DNA from: Eudorina sp. 2006-703-Eu-15
Lineage: Eukaryota; Chlorophyta; Chlorophyceae; Chlamydomonadales; Volvocaceae
Direction: 5' to 3'
Length of the DNA: 64,000 nucleotides
Assembly: GCA_003117195.1 (NCBI GenBank)
Contig: BDSI01000050.1
Coordinates: 1 to 64,000, forward strand
The first letter of the stretch is position 1. The number at the start of each line of letters is the position of its first letter. This document shows, one piece after another, positions 1 through 10,200 of this stretch. The notes under the pieces are model-generated. The model made no database searches and was not told the DNA's origin. It worked only from the letters and a program-made list of their open reading frames with translations. The translations under genes were made by a program, and so were the position numbers.

Positions 1-1040
1 CCACGATTCCACAGCCTGGCGGGGGGCACAGAGAGACCGTACTGCTTGCGAATCGACGCAGGCGGGGCCGCCATCATGTAAAGGTGTCGGGGGAATTAAT
101 TCGCAAGCAGCGGGAAGGCTGTGCGGGCGGCCATATGGGGGGTGCGCTTCGTCACCTGCTGTTGCTGGGCCGTCACCACCCCCGCCACGATTCCACAGCC
201 TGGCGGGGGGGCACAGAGAGACCGTACTGCTTGCGAATCGACGCAGGCGGGGCCGCCATCATGTAAAGGTGTCGGGGAATTAATTCGCAAGCAGCGGGAA
301 GGCTGTGCGGCAGCCATATGGGGGTGCGCTTCGTCACCTGCTGTTGCTGGGCCGTCACCACCCCGCCACGATTCCACAGCCTGGCGGGGGGCACAGAGAG
401 ACCGTACTGCTTGCGAATCGACGCAGGCGGGGCCGCCATCATGTAAAGGTGTCGGGGAATTAATTCGCAAGCAGCGGAAGGCTGTGCGGCAGCCATATGG
501 GGGTGCGCTTCGTCACCTGCTGTTGCTGGGCCGTCACCACCCCCGCCACGATTCCACAGCCTGGCGGGGGGGGCACAGAGAGACCGTACTGCTTGCGAAT
601 CGACGCAGGCGGGGCCGCCATCATGTAAAGGTGTCGGGGAATTAATTCGCAAGCAGCGGGAAGGCTGTGCGGCGCCATATGGGGGGTGCGCTTCGTCACC
701 TGCTGTTGCTGGCCGTCACCACCCCCGCCACGATTCCACAGCCTGGCGGGGGGGCACAGAGAGACCGTACTGCTTGCGAATCGACGCAGGCGGGCGCCAT
801 CATGTAAAGGTGTCGGGGGAATTAATTCGCAAGCAGCGGGAAGGCTGTGCGGCAGCCATATGGGGGTGCGCTTCGTCACCTGCTGTTGCTGGGGCCGTCA
901 CCACCCCCCGCCACGATTCCACAGCCTGGCGGGGGGGCACAGAGAGACCGTACTGCTTGCGAATCGACGCAGGCGGGGCCGCCATCATGTAAAGGTGTCG
1001 GGAATTAATTCGCAAGCAGCGGGAAGGCTGTGCGAATGGG
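1..1040. repeat. ~182-bp satellite, six tandem copies
   Basis: Six head-to-tail copies start near 1, 185, 366, 546, 728 and 911, so the period is 181-184 bp; the array is cut by the window edge and the last copy decays near 1040. Copies are nearly identical and differ mainly in the length of G and C runs and in single-base gaps. Open frames through it are by-products of the repeat, since the indels shift frame from copy to copy. It could be subtelomeric or centromeric satellite, or simply a local expansion; the window cannot tell. Confidence 0.95.
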
Positions 1041-1169
1041 TAGGTGGCCCGGGATTCCCAATTTGATAATGATAGCTAGGCGCGAGGCAGGATCGATGCC
1101 TACGGGTCGCAATGACACTTAGACCCTTGCGAATGAATTATTTGGGACTATGTGCAGTACCCTGCCAGT

Positions 1170-1285
1170 CGAAACAAAAAACTCGGTCCCAGGCATGGCA
1201 CGCCCTGGCACGCGTCCCAGACCAGGGGACTCGGTCCCAGGCCATGGCACGCCCTGGCACGCGGTCAGGACTCGGTCCAGGCCAT
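1170..1285. repeat. Short degenerate tandem repeat
   Basis: Units built on ACTCGGTCCCAGGC and GGCACGCCCTGGCACGC recur three times with small deletions. GGCACGCCCTGGCACGC also contains two GGCACGC half-units. No coding potential. Confidence 0.75.
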
Positions 1286-2339
1286 AGCACGCGGTTTGAA
1301 GACAGTACGGCGGCCGTGTGGGTTGCGGTTGTAAGCCAAACTCATCACTTCATAACATAATTCATACAATACCTTTGTTGCAAGCCTTACATGATTCCGG
1401 ATTTGCAGACGAACAAGGAAACGAAAACAAATTTGTAAAAAAACTCAACGGGAGACACGCACGGGCGCATAGCATTTTGCCGGACGCTTCCATCAACCAA
1501 AATTACAATCGATTCAGAACATGAGGAATACCCCCCTAGCCGCTTGAGCTAAGGTTAGCCACTTGCAGAATTACTTCACTGGAACAAAAACAATGAAAGG
1601 TGAGCCGTTTACGGTCATTTTTACATACCTACCATTTATAAATCATAGCGCATCTGCTGGAATTTTTATATGACACAGAGACAAAGGTAGTAGTGACCCG
1701 GTCGACGACGTACGTCCACATGCGCTCGGCCGGACATGGGGACACCGCTCCGTGTCCCGCAACGTCCGCTGTGCCCCGCGCATGCATAACCATAACCCCC
1801 CGCGCGCAACAACAACCCAACGACCTGTATGTGTATGATCATAATATCCGTCCCATTCACTACTGCTCTTCCTTACCACTCCGGCCAGTGCTGCTGCTGA
1901 TGATGATGACGAACAGCAGCAGCCACCACCCACATCCACAAAAGACGGTACGTTATCCTCTCACCGTTTCCGTCAGCGCACAAATACGTAGCTACTTCGG
2001 TTGTCGACAGTGATGATAATGAAGTAAATGAAGACGCATCATCTGACATCGGCAGCAGTGGGGTGGTACCACTACTAACCCAAGAGCCAGCGGCGCACCA
2101 CAACGAACACCTACCACCAACTGAACTACGGAAGACAAGAGCACAAGAGTAAACATGGGACGAAGACACATGAGGAGCACTGCCTCTCGGGCCGAGGACA
2201 ACACAGCGACCCATATCTCATGTAAGTGACAAACCAACCACACGCAGGCAGTTCCCTGAGTCCAGCAGCCATGCAAAGTTCCCCCCCGGTCCACGCACAT
2301 GCATTCCGCCAAGTCGTCCAGCCGCATTTGCGTGCAGTC

Positions 2340-2562
2340 CGTCAAGTCCCCGATCCAACCGTGTGTAGTCCGCCGAGTACATGTACCCGGTTGTACAACC
2401 GCACGCTACTATGTATGTGTAGTCTGCCGAGTCCACCCACAACAGTGTGAAGTTCGCCGTGTACAACCGCTACCATGTGTAGTAGTCCACCGAGTACAAC
2501 AGCTACCGTGTGTAGTTAGTGTAGTCTGCAGAGTACAACTGCTACTGCGTGTAGTCTGCCGA
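2340..2562. repeat. Degenerate ~35-45 bp minisatellite
   Basis: The words GTGTAGTCTGCCGAGT and ACAACCGCTACC alternate with drift through this stretch. Related words reappear at about 2930-3130 (CAGTCTGCCAAGTACA followed by CTACCG-rich sequence), so the two may once have been one array. Confidence 0.6.
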
Positions 2563-2563
2563 G

Positions 2564-2589
2564 TAATAATAATAATAATAATAATAATA
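2564..2589. repeat. (TAA)n microsatellite
   Basis: About nine perfect TAA units follow the degenerate minisatellite directly. Confidence 0.95.
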
Positions 2590-2778
2590 TTATGATTATT
2601 ACGCCCTGGCGTGTGTTTTGGGGACAGAGACGATGAGGCTCATTATTAGAGCCTATACGCCGCCGTCACCGGCCCTGAGTCAAAGAGCTCCCTGTTAGCC
2701 CACCCCGGTGCGTTCGTTGGCGGGTGTGGGGGTACGGGAATTCGCTCCAGTACCCGTCTATCTGCGCTTTACGATGTC

Positions 2779-2814
2779 GTTTAGGCTGCGGACGGTGTTT
2801 AGGCTGCGGACGGC
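2779..2814. repeat. 18-bp direct duplication
   Basis: The 18-mer beginning GTTTAGGCTGCGGACG occurs twice in a row. No gene context. Confidence 0.85.
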
Positions 2815-3141
2815 GTGGTCGTGTAGGTGGGCGCAGCATTGTCAGGTGCGATACCACGCAAGTTCAATCAGTAAGGGTTTGAGGTCTGCGCAAATGGTTC
2901 CACCGACCCCAAGGGAAATGGCTTCTGTTGCAGTCTGCCAAGTACATATATACAACCGCTACCGTGTTACCATTACCACTACCACTACTGCTGCCACGCA
3001 CTACCGTGCTAGCGCTACCGCTACCGCTTCCGCTACGTAAAATACTACCACGCTACTATGCTACCGCTTGCATGCTACCGCTACCGGTATCCCTACTGTG
3101 CTACTGCTACTACTGCTACCATCCACCGAACTTGGCCATTC

Positions 3142-3215
3142 CCTAAGGCTTCGAGTCTGTGACCATGAGGTCACCAGTTCAATCCGGGTCGGGGCAAAAT
3201 GGTTGAGAAAATGGG
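3142..3215 (+). repeat. tRNA-like module, possible SINE head
   Basis: Reading +, the sequence has a T-arm-like CCAGTTCAATCCGGGTCGG preceded by GACCATGAGGTC, which resembles an anticodon arm plus variable region. The 5' half is too divergent to fold as a full tRNA and no CCA or terminator was seen. tRNA-derived SINEs are known in chlamydomonad genomes; that this is one is inference. Confidence 0.35.
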
Positions 3216-3785
3216 GAGTCCCGCTTGTTGGCGATCTGTGGAAGTCCTGGTGGAGTGTTGATTGGTGAGGGGGACGGACCTGCACGACGTGGACGAGTCC
3301 ATGTCGAAGTGGATGGAATTGCGGGTCATGGCAAACAGCCGAAGCCTCCATGCATTTTAAACGCCAAACCCTTCCTCCTCATCCAACCTGAATTGTTAGC
3401 CTAAGGAATTGCAGATTCATTACCAAAAACCTGTTACTATATATGCTGTGCGCGTGAGCACGCAAACATCGGTTTGCGGTCATAAAGTTCGGCTTCCTTG
3501 AGGAACAGGGCTACAGTTGCAAACAGCGAAATCCTATATTGACCCGTGCACATGGAAACCTGGAACTTGAACTTGTAGGCCTTAGAAGCCGACGACTGGT
3601 TTCGTACGGCACACGCAGCAAACGGTTTTCATCACACCGAACCTACGCCATACACAATACAAACCGAGGGTCCAAGGCGGTTGATCCTGCCAACTAAGGA
3701 TCCCACCTCATCCATTCACCCACACATCCGTAGAGACAGAGGGTTCAGCAATCGCCACCGATCTAGCGTGCGAATCTCAATCCAT

Positions 3786-3852
3786 CAACAATGTCGGGGT
3801 CACCCTGGGACTCGAACCTAGGACCTTAAACCGCCTAACCGCTGTAGTGTCA
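3786..3852 (-). repeat. tRNA-like module with perfect B box
   Basis: On the minus strand an A-box-like CAGCGGTTAGGCGG is followed by GGTTCGAGTCCCAGG, a perfect match to the RNA polymerase III B-box consensus GGTTCGANTCC. The A-to-B spacing is about 12 nt, much shorter than in a real tRNA, so the anticodon arm is missing. A decayed tRNA-derived SINE is the simplest reading; a functional tRNA gene is excluded. Confidence 0.45.
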
Positions 3853-4193
3853 CCTGACCTGACCAACGGTTTTGACGCCAAAAAAGTGCAGCTCGCCCAA
3901 TCTTTCCACTACAGACATAGCGAGTTACCTTATGAGCTAATATCGAGGTTGCAGTTAGATAGGCTCGCCTGGTGCCTTTGGTTGTCCTCTTAAACCCGAA
4001 CGCATATTTGACATGGCCCCCGTCTGTGGATGGACCTCGGTCGCATTGGGATGACTTTTCATAATATTTTAGCTGACGGCATTGAGCCTTCTGCGCGACG
4101 CGTACGTTTGCTTGGCGCACACGTTTGTGACCTTGACCACTGCTAGTGGTCTCAACGAGAGCCGATTAATTGTTTTTGCAAATGGGAGGCGCA

Positions 4194-4201
4194 TATAAAA
4201 A
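4194..4201 (+). promoter_or_regulatory. TATA box of the channel gene
   Basis: TATAAAAA lies 58 bp upstream of the proposed ATG at 4252, leaving room for a transcription start about 25-30 bp downstream and a short 5' UTR. The motif is a clean TATA consensus in otherwise unrelated sequence. The start site is inferred. Confidence 0.55.
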
Positions 4202-4251
4202 TTCCGTGTTCAACTCAACAGTTGAGGTGCGGCGGCTGAGGACCGACAGAG

Positions 4252-7200
4252 ATGGCGCTTGCATCGCTGCGGCAAGGTGAGACTCCGTGAGAGGAAGTCG
4301 ATAGATGATAGATTGCGGGCACTCTTCGCAGGGATTCAAACGAATGTATATAGATTGTACGAATTTATTGTATCAAGGACACGCAGCGATGCTTTATACG
4401 CCGTTACGTCATGTTTGCGAGTGACACGCGAATGGGGGTCAGGGAACCGCTTTCAGGACTGCAAATTGCTCTTGTCAGGACATTACTTATCCTTTCCGAG
4501 CAGGACGTGGTTGTTCTTGTTCCGAAGCAACCGTCCGTCACTACGCGACTACGGTATCGTTCTACAACTGTCTACAGCTTTGCAATTTGTAAATTCTCCT
4601 ATTTATCAGTTGCGAGAGGACTTCATTTTGTAGTGCAACCGGGACTGCAGGCTTAGTGGAACGGATCTCGTCTGCATGTCGTCGTGCATATGGTAAATCT
4701 ACCACGGGTGAAATGGCTGCTGGCAATGCAGGGACAACAAGCTGCAATTACTCTTGCGCAACGTGCGGGTGCTCGGTTGCCGCAGATGGTCTGCCGCAGA
4801 TGGGCGCACGGTCGCGGGGCAGTTACCGGCGGTTGCCCCGAAACTCCCTCCGTTTCTCCCCTTCACCATCTGCCATGCAGGTCAGTTAGAGAATGCTGGG
4901 GCGGCGATCCAGTGGATGCGGCGCATAAGTTCTTACTGGGCAAGGAGGCGCCCGTCAGGGTGGCGGGCAGGTGGGTGTAGGGGGGCGGGATCCGCCGGGG
5001 GGCCTGAAGGATGTCTCCACAGTCGGTTTGCTCGTTAGGGTCGAGGGGCGTAGGGATCATCACGCAATCGCTCGTAGTCCGTGACCGTGGTCCTTGTCTG
5101 AAAGGATGTGTGCAGCTGTGTGCAGAGTCCTGTGCTGCGCACTTGCATGTGCGGAAGGCCATGGCCCGCACTCCCTGGATAGGGGACGCGGTAGTCGCGG
5201 TTGCACAATCGCTGCTGGCGATGGCGGCGATGGTGCAAGTCGGGTCGCGTTCGGGCATGGGAGGTACGTGGATGGAGGTAGAAGTGGGTTGGGAACAGGT
5301 CAGCCGGTTCGGTTGGATGTATCACTGCGCGTCAAGGTTTGAATATCTGAAATGGAACTTCTGTCTGAATGGTTGAAGTTTTTCAAAAATATGGAGACCC
5401 TTAATAACAGCTTACGGAATCACACAAGGGTTTGTACGTCGGAAGTTCCCTAGATTTCGCCCCTGATTTTGGGGTCACCTGGTTCCGATTGTATCGGTAA
5501 CAACTTGCATGGTTTTTATGTCTAGGGGTTCGGATCCAGCATCCTGGAACTTCAACTCTCATGTCCATCTAACTATAACACTGCAGTCCCACGTTGCATC
5601 GACTCAATATTTGCAAAGAAACTTGAAATTTTGCAACTTCTTCCTATAAGCGCTCGTATGGCTATGTCAACGTTGCCAAAGCCACCTGTGTCTTATCGAC
5701 GCGTCTGCGCGCATGGCCCAATCCTTCGCCTGAGACGAGGCAATTTAGTATTTTATGACACATCATCATGTGTCGACACGCAGTCCGTTCTCCGGAACAG
5801 GCGCTCCGGCTGCTGCCGTCCTGACAGCTCGGTTGGTCTTCATAGGGCAGCTGTCAAGGTGGATGCCGCCACTGCAGCAGCTGTTGTGGTGTCGGCTGCA
5901 CAGCCGCCTCCCACTCAGGCAGGGCCAGCGACATCGGCGTTTGCGTCCGCATCGGTGCACGTCGGTTGCGAGGCGCGAGCCCCGCTCCCCTTTTGGCTAT
6001 CAAACCGCCTTTCGCATCGCATTCGGCGGCCGACCGCAAAACCATGTATGCTGCGCACTGCTTGCCGTCATCGCAGCCCACATGGTCGCCTCGCTCGGTT
6101 GCTAGCCCCTGCCCTTCCCCCCTTCTCCCCCTTCCTTCCCATCCCCCGGCGTGTAGGACCCCGAGGTGATCTACAGAGCCGTCCTGGCGCCCATCGCCGC
6201 CCTGTTTGGCGGGGAGAACAGTTGGCATTTCTACCTGGCGCGGCGGTTCGCCGAGGAGGTGGTGGTGGTGGTGGCGGCCGCGCTCCTGGGCTACTGGCTA
6301 TTGACGCAGCTGGCCAGGCGCAGTCAGGAGGTAGGCACTCGTACAGGAGGTAGGCACTCGTACAGGAGGTAGGCACTCGTACAGGAGGTAGGCACTCGTA
6401 CAGGAGGTAGGCACTCGTACGTGTGTCTGTCCGTGAACACCAGGGTGCCCCTGTTGGGCGGGTCCGCCCTCCGCTTAACTGTAGGTATTCTGTGGGGGGG
6501 GGGCGCGGGCGGAGCGGGGCGGGGCGGGGCGGGCCGTACATGTGTATTCTCTGCGGCGACAGGACGAGCAATTTGGGGACCGCACATCCGGAAAGCGATG
6601 TGGGTTTAGGGTCTACATTGGTGCATTGGGGGTCGGTCGAACAGTCGCGGATGTGTGGTTAGTTACAGAAGCTGGTGGTGGGCTTCTGTCAGGCTTGAGC
6701 CCGCCGATCAGCCCCCCGACATGGTTGGCAGGACGCACGGCTGCGCGGCCACGCACGTGGTGTTAGGTTAGGTCATCCACCGTTTCTTGGTGACAACTGC
6801 TTTGTCCATACACAGCCACGGGTCGGTTTCTCCCGACCGCGGCCCCTCCGGAAACCAACACGCGTCAACCTAGTGCCGCAGCCCCTTCCGCGCGGCCCCT
6901 CCCTCGCGGTCAAACAAGCCGGTCGGTCACATCCTGCCCCACGTGCGAGCTTCACATGGCAGCAGCTGGGGAGGCCTCGCCCATGTCGGGTCACATCACA
7001 TCACATCCTGGCCCAACCGGCCCAACCGGCCCAACCGGCCGACCACCGACTAGGTTGCCATTACCGACTCCCTCCCTCGCAGCATCCAGATGCGGACGGC
7101 GGCAGTTTCACTTCCGCGACGTCCTCCCGGGCTAGACCCGGCGGCCGCGGCACCCCCAGCACCAGCACCGGGACCGGCACCGGCGCAGGCGGCAGCCTGG

Positions 7201-10200
7201 GTGGCGGTGAGGTGGTGTTTATGGCTGCTGACGCCCTGACGGCGCCCCTGGCCCGCACCATGCTGGTCTGCGTGCTGGCCATCAACGTGGCGCGGAACAC
7301 CACCAACATCATCGACGGCTTCATCACCCGGTTCAACCCAAAGTTGCCCAACGACTGGCTCGGTGGGTCGTCGCCCCGCCGCGCCACCCGCCTGACCCCG
7401 GCCGGGGGTGCGAGTGCTACATGGTGCCTAAGGCAGGGCAGGAGTGCGTGACATGCAAGGGCGTGTGTGTATATGCGTGTGTTTAGGAATGCAACCCGCC
7501 TGACCCAAACCAACTTCCAATATACTTACCATAGTTAACCTGCGAATTGGAAAACATGAAAACAGGAACAAGGCGTGTGTGTGTGTTTAACAAGAAGCCC
7601 ACCCATAACCGTGTGGCGTGTGTATCTGTGGATGCGTGTGTATGTGCCTTTCTACCAGACACACGTGGTCCGTACTGAAGTCCTTCCACACGTGCCCTCG
7701 CTGCTGCCGTACTTGCGGTGACGCATCCACCCATCCCGTGCGCCGCTGCGGGTGGTGGCGGCGGCGGCGGCGGGGCCCCCTGCCTCATTCGTCCGCCCGC
7801 CAGATGACCTGGTGCGGCTGCTGGTGCAGAGCCTGACGCCGCTGGACGGGCTGCTCACCAAGCTCAGCCTGGTAGGCACCCCGTCCCGTCGTACAGACTA
7901 GCGACGCTTGTCGTATACGGAGAAGGGCGCATGGTCGGTCGGCCTCAGCCTCACCGCCCGCGGTGATCTGGCCATGTGGGACGACGACCTGGCATGCTGG
8001 CAAGCACGCCCAGACTCCCTCGTGCCGGGTACCATGCGCCTCATGAGCCCCCATGTTTCGCCCTTTGGTCCCCTCTGTGAGTTCTTAACTATTCCCTACA
8101 GGGACAGGGAAGCGGACAGACAACAAGTGTGTTTCCCTTAAAGGGTAAATAAATAACCATTACTTCGTGCCATTCTTTTTCGCTAAGGGGAAGAGGACGA
8201 ACCCAAATAAAACGAACATGTTCGTCAAAGGGGACGACAGGGGTTCCCCGGAGGGGAAACGACTACGGTGAGACTACGGCCATGTCCATGTCCGCTCCAG
8301 GGGCTCCAGGGGCTCCAGACGCAGCAGCAGCATCCCGACGGACCAACCGAACCCTTCGAACTTGCCCTACCTGCTACCTCGCTGCCGTCGGCGTCCGATC
8401 CCCACGTGTGCTCGCCCGCCCCGCCCACCCGCCCGGCCGCCCGCCCGCCCGCCCACCCGCCCGGCTCCGCAGGTCTGCGCGGTGCTGTGCAGCTGCGCGG
8501 TGGTGCTGCGCTGGAAGGACATCCTGGTGTCTCACTACCTGCTGCCCCGGGTGGAGGCGCTGGACAAGGGACCGGACCTGGTGGCCAACTTCATCAACCC
8601 AACCTCCAAGTGAGAGAGCCCCTTCCTGCCTACCTGCCGGCAGATATGTCAAGTGAGAGCCCCTACCTACCTCTGTGTGTTTGCGAAGGGTGCGCGGGAC
8701 CACCCGGTAGCGGTGTACAACTGCGGTGTAGTGCGGTGTACTGCGGAGGGTCTCGTGAGGGTGCGGGGGTTTGCGCGGGTGCCCGGGGGTACAGAGCCGT
8801 ATGTCGGTGTCTGTGTTGGCACGTCCGTGTACGGCACGTCGAGGAACGCGGTCTCGCCTCACACACACGTGCCCGCATGGGAGTTCTTGTCCGCTAGTTC
8901 CCCCCACCGCTGAAACGTAGGTGGACCCCTACCTCCGCCCGGTCGGGTGCAGTCCGCTGCGGACTGACGAAGGCCACCCACTACATGGGTGTGGGTGATG
9001 TCCGCTCCTCTCGTCCCACCCCCAACAACCGCCCCCAACCGCCCCCAACCGCCCCCAACCGCCCCCAACCGCCCCACTCCCACGTGTCAACCTTGGCGCC
9101 CGCAGCCTGCTGAACTGGATCGTCATCGTGGCCAGCGCTGTCTGGTTGGCCATGGCGCTGGGTATAAACCTCCAGGTGCGGGCCCCCCCCCGGGGTCAGG
9201 GGGTTTGTGGGGTCGTTGGAGCGGTTTGAAGGGGTCAGGGCGTACGTGGAGGTCGGAGTCGGCGGACTGGAGGACGAAGAGCCTGGAGTCGTGGCACGTG
9301 CGCGCTCCCATTGCACCGGTTTTCGGACGTGGCTTCCTCCTGAAAGGAACGGGTTTCCTCCTCCCGGGGGCTGCCGGGCAGCGGGCGCCACCGCCTCCCG
9401 TGGGGTGCCTCCGACGTCCCCGACTCTACTCTTGACTCTAGGGTCTGTCCTCCGCTCGGTTGCGCTGCCCCCGCCCCCCCTCGCAGCCCCTTCTGGCGGT
9501 GGGTGGCGCCAGCGGCATCATCATCGGTCTGGCCACGCAGCAGGTCCTGGGGAACTTTGTCAGCGGCCTCAACATCTTCCTCACCAGGTGGGTGGGTGGG
9601 CGGCTGTTGGTGGGTGGAGAGGGAGCGAGGGCGGGATGTGTAAGAAGAAACAGCCCAGACACACCCAGCCCGGCGACAAATACGGGCGGGAGGTCCTTTG
9701 GTTGGAAGAGGACGACTATCCCCCCCTACTTGTCCTGCCTCGCTGCCCGTGCTGCCTCCCTCCCTGCCTGAACGTAACCTCACACCACCTTCCGCTGTCG
9801 GGCTGTGGGGCGTCTGCGCGCGCAGGCCTTTCGTGGCCGGGGAGTACATCAGCCTTATCAGCCAGAACCTGGCCAGCCAGACCAACGTGAGCTGGCTGGG
9901 GGGCTGGTTGTCGTGGCGATCTATCGTAGCAAAGGGGGGGTCGCTGCCTAGGGCGCATATGGGCCGTGCGGGATACCTTTCGCGAGGTGGCGTTCCACGG
10001 GTTGGGTCTTGGGTGGTGAGTTCGGATCGCACGTCAGTCGCCCGCCCACGAAGGAGTGTGTTGCGTCCCACTATCCGTCCATCTATCTGGTCTGTGCGCG
10101 AATGCCCTGCAGGTGAGCGGGCGGGTGATCCGGGTGGACCCCATGCGCACCCTCATCGCCACGGAGGACTGCAGCACCGTCACGGTGCCCAACCAGGTCA

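Larger units (their letters stand above)
1041..4190. other. Gene-free, repeat-rich region
   Basis: No convincing exon was found on either strand. Base composition is mixed and third-position GC bias, which marks the real genes here, is absent. It holds the short repeats and tRNA-like modules listed separately. It ends at the TATA box of the channel gene. Confidence 0.6.

Noticed and set aside
84..1066. Open frames of 60-170 aa on both strands
   Set aside because: They run through the satellite and change frame with its indels.
3680..3696. GGTTGATCCTGCCA, identical to the start of 18S rRNA
   Set aside because: The match ends after ~14 nt and the following sequence is unrelated; treated as chance.
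4259..4633. 124-aa plus-strand frame after the channel exon 1
   Set aside because: No codon bias; it lies in the intron that starts at the good donor at 4277.
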